Shown here piece after piece: positions 25,273 to 33,249 of a stretch of 43,831 nt of DNA. Both the position numbers and the translations under genes were made by a program. This stretch comes from a virus. Each line of letters begins with the position of its first letter. Position 1 is the first letter of the stretch. The notes beneath the pieces were generated by a model. The model was not told the origin of the DNA. It ran no database searches and was given only the letters and a program-made list of their open reading frames with translations. The DNA is taken from positions 1-43,831 of the IMG/VR virus record IMGVR_UViG_3300025137_000072; one strand, 5' to 3'.

Positions 25273-25280
25273 TATTTATA
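25273..25280 (-). promoter_or_regulatory. T4-type late promoter (TATAAATA) for the fibre shaft gene and gp15
   Basis: An exact minus-strand TATAAATA lies 21 bases before the ATG at 25251, in the gap after gp14. It would start transcription at the fibre shaft gene and continue into gp15, gp16 and gp17. Confidence 0.62.
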
Positions 25281-25284
25281 ATCA

Positions 25285-26526
25285 TTATTGTGCTGATGGA
25301 TCCCCGAATGGATTATCTTCGCTAAAGTCTAAGAAGTCATCTGAAAAGGTACTAAATGTATCATTCTGCTCAGAATTTGATATAAGATTGTTTTCAATTA
25401 CTGATAACGCTTTAAGACCATGCGTAGTTCCGTTTGTAGTATTATTAATAAGATTTTGGAAATCTTTTGCAGGGCTATTGATAAAGCTTCTAAATTCACC
25501 ATCACTTGCTCCAGCGTGTGCTAAGTAAACATATCTACATGAATCTCCAGCAGAATCAAGTTGGTATCGTTGTACTTCACCATTCATAAGTATACCAGAT
25601 GATAATGGTTGTGCTATTTCATCATTCTTTTTATATGAACTATCAAAATTATTTAATTTATTAATTGTTAAATCTGGTGCTGGGAAGTAACCAGCGCCTG
25701 AATCTATAATAGATAGACTTGTAATAGTGCCTGTTGATGAATCAAGGATTGCAGAAATAATCGCAGGATTATCCGGATTACCGGTTGCAAATGTTATGAT
25801 ACCACCATTTTGATCAGTGCGTGGACTTTGAATATCTTCAAGGTATCTTCCACCATCTACAAGAGTTAAAGTATTAAGAGCACCGATTTCAACATAATCA
25901 GAATCGTATATATCAGCATGAGAATACGCAGGATCGAATTGATGTTGAATAATTGGAGTTCTTGGTGCTAAGAGACAAACTCGATATTGGTATGCATAAT
26001 CTGTTTCCATTGCATCAATATCAGTATTTCCGGTATCCATATCTTCACCGGTATATTCAAAGAGAGTACACCGCATTTTAAATACTGGAACATTAGCCAG
26101 CTGATAAAAAGGTTGTTCATGTTCAACATGATTAATTTGGAAAAAAGATTTAGTTAATGGTAGATATATAAGATCGCCTTCAGTCGGCCGGTCACCTTGG
26201 ATAGATTCATCTGATCTTACTATCTGTGTTTTCCATCGGTGCCTAGAAACTACAAAGGTAGCTTCATCTCTAATTTCTACTCCAAATTTTGTAAACAGAT
26301 CTCCTTCACCATCAAAGCCTTCAATGTTATCAATATACATTTCAATCTTAGATGAATTATTAAAATTAGATGTGGGATCTTCACCGAATAATACATCTTC
26401 ATTTACAATTGTACGCGGAAGATAATACACATCAGTGCCATAGATCTTCAAAGCTTCAATCACTAAATCTTCATAAAGTAATTGTTCAGATCTGACCTTT
26501 TCAGTGAAATAGAAATTTCTGGCCAT
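25285..26526 (-). CDS. 14: neck protein gp14
   Basis: The 413-residue protein has the gp14 N-terminus (YFTEKVRSEQLLYEDLVIEALKIYGTDVYYLPRTIVNEDVLFGEDP), then EMYIDNIEGFDGEGDLFTKFGVEIRDEATFVVSRHRW and a GDLIYLPL segment near residue 140, all typical of T4-like head-completion proteins. It is longer than T4 gp14 (256 aa); the extra sequence after about residue 215 includes a beta-rich insert (TITSLSIIDSGAGYFPAPDL), as in marine relatives. It follows gp13 by three bases; together they form the neck below the portal. Confidence 0.95.
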   Translation of the reverse strand: MARNFYFTEKVRSEQLLYEDLVIEALKIYGTDVYYLPRTIVNEDVLFGEDPTSNFNNSSKIEMYIDNIEGFDGEGDLFTKFGVEIRDEATFVVSRHRWKTQIVRSDESIQGDRPTEGDLIYLPLTKSFFQINHVEHEQPFYQLANVPVFKMRCTLFEYTGEDMDTGNTDIDAMETDYAYQYRVCLLAPRTPIIQHQFDPAYSHADIYDSDYVEIGALNTLTLVDGGRYLEDIQSPRTDQNGGIITFATGNPDNPAIISAILDSSTGTITSLSIIDSGAGYFPAPDLTINKLNNFDSSYKKNDEIAQPLSSGILMNGEVQRYQLDSAGDSCRYVYLAHAGASDGEFRSFINSPAKDFQNLINNTTNGTTHGLKALSVIENNLISNSEQNDTFSTFSDDFLDFSEDNPFGDPSAQ

Positions 26527-26529
26527 AGT

Positions 26530-27285
26530 TTATCCTACAAAAAAGTCAGGTGGTAGATCGTGCTCTTCTCGAATTCGTTCCCTTAGTGATTGTATTTCTG
26601 TAAGTGAATCATCGTAAATCTGTCTTCCATTAAATGTTACTCCACCCGGCAGTTGCACACCTTCAAATTTAAGTAAGTTAGAACCCCATTGTTGTTTAAT
26701 GAGTGAAGTTGTATATTCTTTAAGCCACATATCGTTATAGACAGAAGTATTAGTATCCGGATCTACTTGTTTGTATATTTCTGCAACAAGATACTCGCCT
26801 TCAACAAGATCTTGTGTTTCAAATTCGCCATGAATATATAGTCTATCTTGGTGCCGTGAAAATGTAGTTTGTGGATGACCATTAAGAGTTTGATCGAGCA
26901 TACTTAAATATTGATTTAGTTGTCTATAGTATGCTAAGTCTCCAGCAAAGTTTTGAAGATCAGCAATATCATTGAGCATCATTTGATATTTAATATCAAA
27001 GAAATTCATGTTATCGCCGAATGTTCTACTAAGCGGGAATACTTTTGAAATGTAAAGAACATCTGATGGAATAGAAATATACTTATTAGTTACGTCTGTA
27101 GAAGTAACAAGATGTTGTAAGTATGTTCTAAATGTTGCGTCTGTATGGTATTCTTGATAATACTGAATAGCTTCGTCTACACGGTCTTCAATCTGTTCGT
27201 CATCAACGTTAATCTCAATGACAGGGTCACCAAGTCGGCGCTTGCAGTAATCTATTAATGTATCTCTGGAATTAGGTGCAGCCAT
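26530..27285 (-). CDS. 13: neck protein gp13
   Basis: The 251-residue protein matches T4-like gp13: TLIDYCKRRLGDPVIEINVDDEQIEDRVDEAIQYYQEYH at the N-terminus, IPSDVLYISKVFPL, LYIHGEFETQDLVEGEYLVAEIYK, then WLKEYTTSLIKQQWGSNLLKFEGVQLPGGVTFNG. It completes the head and prepares it for tail joining with gp14. A late promoter octamer lies 31 bases upstream. The first gene of the conserved structural run, it is preceded here by a fibre propeller gene. Confidence 0.96.
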   Translation of the reverse strand: MAAPNSRDTLIDYCKRRLGDPVIEINVDDEQIEDRVDEAIQYYQEYHTDATFRTYLQHLVTSTDVTNKYISIPSDVLYISKVFPLSRTFGDNMNFFDIKYQMMLNDIADLQNFAGDLAYYRQLNQYLSMLDQTLNGHPQTTFSRHQDRLYIHGEFETQDLVEGEYLVAEIYKQVDPDTNTSVYNDMWLKEYTTSLIKQQWGSNLLKFEGVQLPGGVTFNGRQIYDDSLTEIQSLRERIREEHDLPPDFFVG

Positions 27286-27316
27286 AAAATAGTCTCCGAC
27301 ATAAAAATCTTTTGAC

Positions 27317-27324
27317 TATTTATA
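27317..27324 (-). promoter_or_regulatory. T4-type late promoter (TATAAATA) for gp13-gp14
   Basis: An exact minus-strand TATAAATA lies 31 bases before the gp13 ATG, between it and the stop of the propeller gene. Confidence 0.65.
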
Positions 27325-27337
27325 TGTTTTTTATTCT

Positions 27338-29191
27338 TTAAGCTGGCTTAAATACTTTTACATAGCCTCTTTCTACAGATCCTAATTGAGCATTACCTCC
27401 AATAGCACTAAATACTCTACTTGCATCAGCAGTAATTGCTATGGATTCTGACATATTATATGTAAGACTTAGATCTGCTCCCTTTATACTAGCTTGTTTA
27501 GTCCATGCTGTACCGTCTGATCCACTTGATGTGTCTTTCCAAACATCAAGTCCACCGCGCTTATTAACATTACTACCAGATTCTACTACATATGCAGTTG
27601 AGTTTCCTGCGGCTATAAACAGACCATCGCGAGTCATTTCCATACCGTTATTACCCATTTGACCTTGCGATTGCGCGCCGTATTGATACAAATCTTGATT
27701 TCTTATAATTGCTCTTTGAGTCCAGCTAGTAGCATTTGCATTTGCTCTAGTGTAAATCATAATAGCACCTTTGTAATTGCCAGGACCATCAGTATCATTG
27801 CCGTCTGTATAAGCAGGTGTACCAATTGCTATTCTTGTAGCATCACTGTTTAAACTAAAATTTTTACCTGTTTCATATTGTGTATTTCCAGTTGTTATGC
27901 TATGACTATAACTCCAAGAATTACCTGATCTTAAATAAGCGTGAATGCGACCGGCTTGAGTCGATCCATTAAAATAATTATATTCACCAACAAATACCCA
28001 GTTTCCATCCTCAGATACTCTTACACCTTGCCCAAAATATCCTCTTTCATTATTGGTTGATCGACCATATTCTACTCCGCGATATGTCCACGTAGAACCA
28101 GACCGAGTGTAAAAATAAACTTGTCCTTTGTTGTTTGTAGAATTTGAATGATGTCCTATAGCCATTACACTAGCATCTGCGCTAAAATCAAATGCGCCGT
28201 CACCAAAGTAATAATTCATACCAGCCGGTGATCCAAAATTACTATGTGCAGACCAATTTGTACCTGATCTTTCCCAAAGATAAACTCTACCGACAAGATT
28301 TGATCCATACCGTGATGCACCTACAACTAACCAATTACCATCATCGCTTATGGCAGCGCCTTGAGCACCGTGATAAATGTGAGGCAAGTTATTGTAACTT
28401 GTTCCAGCTTGCTGGATTTTTTGTTCTAAAGTCCAGTTAGCCCAATTATCTGTAGAAGTGTAAATATACACAGAACCAATATTATTGCTAGTACCAGTCT
28501 GATCATCTTCTCTCGCACACACCATAAGTCGACTTCCATCTGGTGTTATGTCCATAGTGTATGAGCCGAATTGAGCATATTGACTAGCACTAGCTTCATC
28601 AAAATTCTTGACTAAACTAAAACCGTTACTCCAATCAGCTATAAATGTTAATGTAAACGTATTTTGTACAGTAGCTTGGTTAACACCGTCACTTGCTTTA
28701 AATGTTAGCGTAGCTGCTCCATCAAATCCATATCCGGTAGCAGAGTCTGATGACCTAGGTGTTATTGTATATTGCTTTGCAGAATCTTGAACAATTGTGG
28801 CTAACTTAAAGAAGTCACCACCAGATTCAACTGAATACACTAAGTTCGCATCTGCGTTATCTGAATCAGTGCCTGTTAGCCTTATTACAGTTGTGGTGCT
28901 ACCATCTGTTGCAAGTGCAATAGTGCCAGATGCGCTAAGAGATAATGTAGGAGTAGCATTAACTATCGCTACGTTATACCAACCAGATCCGTTTGATACA
29001 TAAAGCCGGTTATTTGCAGATACATATGCTTGATCACCGGCAGTTAAACTACTAGTAGGTAAACTATCCAATGAGGAATATACTGTTATAGCTGCAGCTG
29101 CACCACCTTCTGCCTTTAAGCCTTTATTATCAGGATTGGCCGCTTCAGTCTTACCAAGAATTCTTGCTATATCTCTAGGTCTACTACTCAT
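27338..29191 (-). CDS. fibre/adhesin with Ig-like domain and seven-bladed beta-propeller
   Basis: The 617-residue protein begins SRPRDIARILGKTEAANP, nearly the same anchor as the S74 spike. It then has YVSNGSGWYNVAIVNATP and an Ig/cadherin-like domain ending TLTFKASDGVNQATVQNTFTL. Seven propeller repeats follow, with strands such as YLWERSGTNWS, FYTRSGSTWT and AYLRSGNSWS; repeats five and six are variants (ARANANATSWTQ, WKDTSSGSDGTAWTK). It lies 13 kb from its paralogues at 9531 and 11374, between gp13 and the conserved gene 29232, so it arose by duplication or transfer and not by simple tandem copying. The ligand is unknown. Confidence 0.85.
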   Translation of the reverse strand: MSSRPRDIARILGKTEAANPDNKGLKAEGGAAAAITVYSSLDSLPTSSLTAGDQAYVSANNRLYVSNGSGWYNVAIVNATPTLSLSASGTIALATDGSTTTVIRLTGTDSDNADANLVYSVESGGDFFKLATIVQDSAKQYTITPRSSDSATGYGFDGAATLTFKASDGVNQATVQNTFTLTFIADWSNGFSLVKNFDEASASQYAQFGSYTMDITPDGSRLMVCAREDDQTGTSNNIGSVYIYTSTDNWANWTLEQKIQQAGTSYNNLPHIYHGAQGAAISDDGNWLVVGASRYGSNLVGRVYLWERSGTNWSAHSNFGSPAGMNYYFGDGAFDFSADASVMAIGHHSNSTNNKGQVYFYTRSGSTWTYRGVEYGRSTNNERGYFGQGVRVSEDGNWVFVGEYNYFNGSTQAGRIHAYLRSGNSWSYSHSITTGNTQYETGKNFSLNSDATRIAIGTPAYTDGNDTDGPGNYKGAIMIYTRANANATSWTQRAIIRNQDLYQYGAQSQGQMGNNGMEMTRDGLFIAAGNSTAYVVESGSNVNKRGGLDVWKDTSSGSDGTAWTKQASIKGADLSLTYNMSESIAITADASRVFSAIGGNAQLGSVERGYVKVFKPA

Positions 29192-29231
29192 TTTTTTATC
29201 CCTTTTGGTTTACATTTACCTGTGCAAGCAC

Positions 29232-29819
29232 TTATTTATAAATCTCGTTTGTGGTTATATAAATGCTTTGATTAGTATTTATATGGATTGCCTCATAAAT
29301 CGGTATACCGAATACGTCACCAATAGAATGACATTCTTCTCTTATTCGTACTTGATCTTTAGCCCATACCATTTCACCACAATTACGTGTTAATAATTTA
29401 TTTTCTCGAATTTTATATACACCGGGCGCGATTGAACCGTCATCAAGAAGGAACCATTCATTACCTTCATTGATAATGTCAAGCACGTCTGCCCCACATT
29501 TTTCTATGATTTTTTCGAGATCGCGATCTCTAAGATTATATTTTTCTTTTATAAGATAAAGAGCAGAAGCAAAAGAACCAAGCTTACTGCCACCACCCGG
29601 AATCTTTGATACCAAACGTTTGACATTGGCACAGAGTCGAATGAACGGTGTGTAAGCTGACTTTTGTTCGTCTGATTGAATTTTTGTTTTTCGGTTTCGC
29701 TTGCCTTCTTCATCAATGAGGCCAAGTTTATAAGCATCCCATTCCTTCCAATCCAATACGAGCATTCGAATGAATCTAAATGTGTATGCTAAGTCGGCAG
29801 CTCGTTTTACTATTCCCAT
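29232..29819 (-). CDS. conserved marine T4-like phage protein, 195 aa
   Basis: The N-terminus (MGIVKRAADLAYTFRFIRMLVLDWKEWDAYKLGLID) and the PGGGSKLGSFASALYLIKEKYNL block belong to a protein I recall as widely conserved near gp13 in marine T4-like phages, without assigned function. A C-terminal beta region (PGVYKIRENKLLTRNCGEMVWAKDQVRI) follows. No membrane segment or catalytic motif is evident. It shares a TAATG stop-start junction with the gene upstream, so the two are coupled. A virion or assembly role is suggested only by context. Confidence 0.82.
   Translation of the reverse strand: MGIVKRAADLAYTFRFIRMLVLDWKEWDAYKLGLIDEEGKRNRKTKIQSDEQKSAYTPFIRLCANVKRLVSKIPGGGSKLGSFASALYLIKEKYNLRDRDLEKIIEKCGADVLDIINEGNEWFLLDDGSIAPGVYKIRENKLLTRNCGEMVWAKDQVRIREECHSIGDVFGIPIYEAIHINTNQSIYITTNEIYK
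29233..29240 (-). promoter_or_regulatory. T4-type late promoter (TATAAATA) for the propeller gene
   Basis: An exact minus-strand TATAAATA overlaps the stop codon of gene 29232-29819 and lies 41 bases upstream of the ATG at 29191. A second copy sits at 29276-29283 inside that gene and may be chance. Confidence 0.55.
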
Positions 29820-30181
29820 TAGATAGTTCCTAAAAATTTTACAACGTATGGATCGGACTCAATATGTTCTTTATCCTCTTCAGTAATGTAGTTCAGATAT
29901 AACAATATAGGTTTTGTCACCGGCCAGTGTCTATCATCTAATCGCAAATTCAATATATTATTTGCGGCTTCAATACCAAAGACATTGAAGATAATAATTA
30001 TATGATTCAATAATAATCTATGCGGAAAGTTTCCGGTTTCACTATATCGATTGATTAATCTTTTGATATATTTGAACCGTTTCAAATCTTCAAAAAATTC
30101 TTCAACATCAGAAAACTGAGGCTTATAATAATTTTGAGCCGCATAGAAAAACAAAGTATCTTCAGTTAATTGGTTAATCAT
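29819..30181 (-). CDS. DUF7207-like conserved phage protein, 120 aa
   Basis: This all-helical 120-residue protein has YAAQNYYKPQFSDVEEFFEDLKRFKYIKRLINRYSETG, then LLLNHIIIIFNVFGIEAANNIL and WPVTKPILLYLNYI. The FKYIKRL and LNHII blocks are typical of a small protein conserved in marine T4-like phages; the DUF7207 label is from memory. It is coupled by TAATG to the 195-aa protein that follows, a pair that I expect to be conserved together. The function is unknown; a structural or assembly chaperone role is possible. Confidence 0.8.
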   Translation of the reverse strand: MINQLTEDTLFFYAAQNYYKPQFSDVEEFFEDLKRFKYIKRLINRYSETGNFPHRLLLNHIIIIFNVFGIEAANNILNLRLDDRHWPVTKPILLYLNYITEEDKEHIESDPYVVKFLGTI

Positions 30182-30214
30182 AATGATCCTATAAGAGTAG
30201 TTACCTCCTATATA

Positions 30215-30520
30215 TTATGAAAACAACTTGCTCATCATACTCTTCTTAGGCTTATCATGTGTATGATCCACATCTCCACCTTCGTGAGAATGACTAGTAC
30301 CATCTTCATGAGTATGTTCTAAAGGATCTCCAATGTGTTCTTCAATTACTTCTTCTTCAGTTACTGGAGACTCACGTAACACTTGAGGTTTTGGATTCAT
30401 TTCACTATTCCATTCTGCAATTTGATCTTCACTAATCTTTTGTGATTTAAGTAATTCGCCTTTAGCGCTTTCCCAACCACGTGTAGTTGGGTGCGCACCT
30501 TTAGGTCCTTTAATAATCAT
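30215..30520 (-). CDS. His/Glu-rich conserved phage protein, 101 aa
   Basis: The N-terminal third (IIKGPKGAHPTTRGWESAKGELLKSQKISEDQIAEWNS) is a short conserved domain with a HPTTRGW core that I have seen in other marine phage proteins. The rest is acidic and has a His-rich run (EHTHEDGTSHSHEGGDVDHTHD) that could bind metal ions, ending in a basic tail KPKKSMMSKLFS. It overlaps the end of the upstream gene by four bases. No function is known. Confidence 0.75.
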   Translation of the reverse strand: MIIKGPKGAHPTTRGWESAKGELLKSQKISEDQIAEWNSEMNPKPQVLRESPVTEEEVIEEHIGDPLEHTHEDGTSHSHEGGDVDHTHDKPKKSMMSKLFS

Positions 30521-31956
30521 TTTGACATCCTTTGAATTTTCTTAAAACGTACTTTCTTACCTAAGTCAACACCGCGCTCGCCAGGGAGTCCCATCCGGTC
30601 AGTAGGCCTAGTTGTCTTACCCTTTTGAGGCAATTTTGAACGACCAACTGACAAGCTGTCTTGTGATTTCGCACGATCAGCACCTCGTTTAGCACTATTA
30701 TCATCATGATAAGCGCCTGATGCATGAGCTCCTTTAACACCATCATCTTTGGTTTTTGGAGATTTTATCTGGCTAATGGTTCCTTTATTAAAGTTACTTC
30801 GGTCTTTCTCTCCAGAACGAAAAGCTTTCTTTAATACTGCTTTACGATCAGTTCCGGAACCTTTTATTGATGCTTCATTTGTTACATCTTCTACTTTATA
30901 TCCAAGTTTTTTAGCAACTTGATACCGGTGCTGGTCCTCATCACCGCCTGATTTCATATGACCATCACTTCGTCTATGATGATAGTCAATGTGAGAAGCA
31001 GATGACTTGAAACGAGGATCTTTTGATTTACCACCATTAACAGCACTTGCACCTTTATGGCCTAACATAGACTCGTCCAACTCATCAATTTCAATTGGTT
31101 GCATTGCTGCATAAGCTACTGCCATATTTGATACTTGAGAACCAAATGATTCTGCCTTCATTGCAGCAGGATCTTTCATTGGTGTACCACCGGGTTTAAT
31201 TTTAGTATCACCTTTCATATTATCATTACCACGGGCTTTGCCTTTTGGCACATTTGAAGTCATCTTAGCAGCATCTTTATTAATCATTGCCGGCTCGTCT
31301 AGATGAGCATCAGGTCCTTTTGCAATTTCGTCATCAGCACCTTTCATCATGTCTTCGGCGCCCTTACCTTTAATCTTATCCTTCATCATTTCAGGATCAG
31401 TTGAAGATTTGTAATGATCATCTCGAGACTTTTCTGAAAGTACTGACCTTAGTGCAGTTCGAATTTTTGACTCTTTTGCTTCAACCGGAGTTGATTTAGA
31501 ATCTTTTTCCATTTTTGGATTCATTTCTACATCACCTTCTTTACCACCGCCCTTTGCTTCTTTCTTTTTCTTTGAAGGAACTGGCTTGGCACCCATTGCT
31601 TTATCTTGTTTTTTGATTTCCATATCTTTATAGTAACCTTCATCCACATCTTCTTTTTTCTTTTTATTGTCTGGATGTCCTTTACCACCATCTTTTGCAG
31701 TTGCCCATACAGCTTTACGTTGTGCAGCTGAAACAAATTTTTCGTTTTGGTCAGCAATTGCATTGGCTGTATCTTTCTTCATAGTTACTGGATGTTTCTT
31801 ACCAGCAAAACTAAATGAAGACTTACCTGCTTTATGAGCAGCCGCTGCAGCACCATGAAAAGCTGTACGCTCTGTAGCTGGTACTTCTTCTGGTATTACA
31901 AATTTGTTTTCTTGGACCTTTTGAGTGGCCCCACTCCTAAAAGGATTATAATCCAT
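30517..31956 (-). CDS. large lysine-rich putative internal or structural protein, 479 aa
   Basis: The protein is low-complexity and Lys/Asp/Gly/Ala-rich, with little predicted globular structure. Residues 75-106 contain AQRKAVWATAKDGGKGHPDN followed by a KKKKEDVDE tail, which recurs at residues 168-200 of the protein from 34265-35740. Later parts have MKGADDEIAKG- and DRSNFNKGTIS-like segments, and the C-terminus is basic (VRFKKIQRMSK). It lacks the capsid-targeting-like start of its neighbours, beginning MDYNPFRSG. An encapsidated DNA-binding protein is an inference from composition and the shared motif. Confidence 0.75.
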   Translation of the reverse strand: MDYNPFRSGATQKVQENKFVIPEEVPATERTAFHGAAAAAHKAGKSSFSFAGKKHPVTMKKDTANAIADQNEKFVSAAQRKAVWATAKDGGKGHPDNKKKKEDVDEGYYKDMEIKKQDKAMGAKPVPSKKKKEAKGGGKEGDVEMNPKMEKDSKSTPVEAKESKIRTALRSVLSEKSRDDHYKSSTDPEMMKDKIKGKGAEDMMKGADDEIAKGPDAHLDEPAMINKDAAKMTSNVPKGKARGNDNMKGDTKIKPGGTPMKDPAAMKAESFGSQVSNMAVAYAAMQPIEIDELDESMLGHKGASAVNGGKSKDPRFKSSASHIDYHHRRSDGHMKSGGDEDQHRYQVAKKLGYKVEDVTNEASIKGSGTDRKAVLKKAFRSGEKDRSNFNKGTISQIKSPKTKDDGVKGAHASGAYHDDNSAKRGADRAKSQDSLSVGRSKLPQKGKTTRPTDRMGLPGERGVDLGKKVRFKKIQRMSK

Positions 31957-31965
31957 TGTCTTCTC

Positions 31966-32259
31966 CTAAGTTAAAAATTGAGCCACATACGCTCCAACCG
32001 CAGCGATCAGAGCCGCGTATACTAGTTTATTTATAAGGCACACCGTGCGGTGATTATCATCAACCTTCTTTTCAATATCATCTAATTTAGTAGATAATCT
32101 ATTAATACGTTCATACATATTGTCATGATCATCTTTCAATGCAGTTACTTTCTCGTCTGTTCGAGCCATTAAAACCATCGCTTCTGCGAGCTTGTCGAGT
32201 TTCAGCTCGATCCTATCTAACCTTGAGTGGGACTCCATATGATCTTCTTTCATGCGCAT
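31966..32259 (-). CDS. coiled-coil protein with C-terminal membrane segment, 97 aa
   Basis: Residues 10-75 form a heptad-patterned coiled coil (LDRIELKLDKLAEAMVLMARTDEKVTALKDDHDNMYERINRLSTKLDDIEKKVDD). One transmembrane segment follows (LVYAALIAAVGAYVAQFL). This layout resembles XhlA-type hemolysin/holin-associated phage proteins, but similarity is architectural only. The start could be M1 or M3 (MRMKED). It precedes the Lys-rich gene by nine bases, and the upstream gap holds two palindromic sites (32283-32339). Confidence 0.72.
   Translation of the reverse strand: MRMKEDHMESHSRLDRIELKLDKLAEAMVLMARTDEKVTALKDDHDNMYERINRLSTKLDDIEKKVDDNHRTVCLINKLVYAALIAAVGAYVAQFLT
32038..32045 (-). promoter_or_regulatory. 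possible late promoter (TATAAATA) for gene 30517-31956
   Basis: An exact minus-strand TATAAATA lies inside the 3' part of the coiled-coil gene, 81 bases before the ATG at 31956. It could start a transcript at the Lys-rich gene, but placement within a coding region weakens the case. Confidence 0.35.
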
Positions 32260-32282
32260 CTGCCAAATATATATTTATCAGC

Positions 32283-32339
32283 TGTCAAAAAAATGACACC
32301 TACTATTATTTGACACCCCTTTCTGTCAGGTTTTTGACA
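32283..32339. repeat. two TGTCA-N6-TGACA palindromes with an extra half-site
   Basis: Palindromes at 32283-32298 and 32324-32339 have the same 5-6-5 layout with centres 41 bases apart. A lone TGACACC at 32311-32317 lies between them, and TGACACC also ends both flanking copies. They fill the 81-base gap between two genes. They could be operator sites or weak RNA hairpins. Confidence 0.6.
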
Positions 32340-32340
32340 C

Positions 32341-32556
32341 CTATTGCTTTGCTACAATTTCTAGTATTTTACCACTGTCGTCAAGTATAACTTCCATTTT
32401 TTGACAAGCATAACGAGTAGACCTATTTGCTCTAGTCAATTGCCGAGATGCCATACGTTTAGCTTTTAAACATTCTGACATGCCATCTCGCAATGTATAC
32501 TCCTTAAGCTCTGTGCCATTCATAAACAGTAATAAAACAAACTCTACTGTGGTCAT
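32341..32556 (-). CDS. conserved phage hypothetical protein, 71 aa
   Basis: The small protein has a hydrophobic N-terminal strand (VEFVLLLFMNG) followed by a helical, basic middle (MSECLKAKRMASRQLTRANRSTRYACQKME) and a C-terminal strand. Two cysteines are present, at C29 and C51. The start could be a short membrane or signal segment but is only about seven hydrophobic residues, so a strand is more likely. It overlaps the upstream membrane-anchored gene by four bases. I do not recognise a function. Confidence 0.7.
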   Translation of the reverse strand: MTTVEFVLLLFMNGTELKEYTLRDGMSECLKAKRMASRQLTRANRSTRYACQKMEVILDDSGKILEIVAKQ

Positions 32557-32957
32557 TTACTATGTCCGTTAGCTCTTAGTTGTTCTATCTTGTCTTCAAG
32601 GTTATTAATTCTTTTTTCATAAAATTCAAGTGTTAGTTTTTGTTGTTGATCATAAGGCGCTCTGCCTTCTTCTATCTCATCTGTTAATTTTTCAAGCTCA
32701 CTTGCTAAATGCTCAATCATTAAAAACTGTTCGTTGTCTGCCGGCAAACTTCCCATTTCACCACGTGGCCATTTAATTCTAAACTCAGTATTTTGTTCTA
32801 AATCAGTTTTCATCATAGTCTGACTTGTTTCAATTTGATTTAATCTTTCAACAACTCCAAAATATGCCCAAGTAGCTAATGATGTAAACGCAATCATACT
32901 AATAATATTACGAAGTGGAAGCGCTACTTCAGTTCCTTCATTCAGTTTAGTCGCCAT
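32553..32957 (-). CDS. membrane-anchored coiled-coil protein, 134 aa
   Basis: An N-terminal segment (IISMIAFTSLATWAYFGVV, residues 18-36) is predicted to cross the membrane. A Glu/Lys coiled-coil domain follows (EHLASELEKLTDEIEEG, then LEFYEKRINNLEDKIEQLR), with an intervening FRIKWPRGEMGSLPADNEQF block that I recall in marine T4-like phage proteins. The arrangement resembles an i-spanin but no lipoprotein partner overlaps it. It is followed by a 71-aa gene through a four-base overlap. Confidence 0.75.
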   Translation of the reverse strand: MATKLNEGTEVALPLRNIISMIAFTSLATWAYFGVVERLNQIETSQTMMKTDLEQNTEFRIKWPRGEMGSLPADNEQFLMIEHLASELEKLTDEIEEGRAPYDQQQKLTLEFYEKRINNLEDKIEQLRANGHSK

Positions 32958-32961
32958 CTAT

Positions 32962-33249
32962 CTAACATTTCCATCGACGTAAAGACATTGCCTTACGTGT
33001 AGGTCTACCCTTCTCATCTTTCATTGGTCCCGGCATGCCACCCATGCGAGCACAAAATGATTTCCTTCTACCTGCAGCTTTACTGCCACGCTTAACTTTA
33101 CCAGTTACCGCAGTTTTTAGATTGCCTCCGGTTTTTCTATTAGCAGCAGCTACACCTTTAGCAGTCATACCTGCGCCTGACTTAGTAGATCTATAGTGGC
33201 CTTTTCCGTCTGCGCCACGAGCTTCGATAAATGCTTTGAATCTCTCCAT
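32962..33249 (-). CDS. DUF6321-like basic protein with capsid-targeting-like N-terminus
   Basis: The 95-residue, strongly basic protein starts MERFKAFIEARG, close to the T4 internal-protein leader MKTYQEFIAEA, with a possible gp21 cut after FIE. The C-terminal half (GRRKSFCARMGGMPGPMKD, KAMSLRRWKC) matches the KSFCAR and RRWxC pattern of a family I recall as DUF6321 in T4-like phages, with Cys residues that could bind metal or disulphide-link. It shares a TAATG junction with the upstream gene. A packaged DNA-binding role is inferred. Confidence 0.75.
   Translation of the reverse strand: MERFKAFIEARGADGKGHYRSTKSGAGMTAKGVAAANRKTGGNLKTAVTGKVKRGSKAAGRRKSFCARMGGMPGPMKDEKGRPTRKAMSLRRWKC

Noticed and set aside
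24818-25528. Long rightward frame of 236 codons opposite the fibre shaft and gp14 genes
   Set aside because: It is Ala/Val/Ser-rich only because the opposite strand codes Ala/Thr repeats; it lacks a ribosome site and runs against two solid genes.
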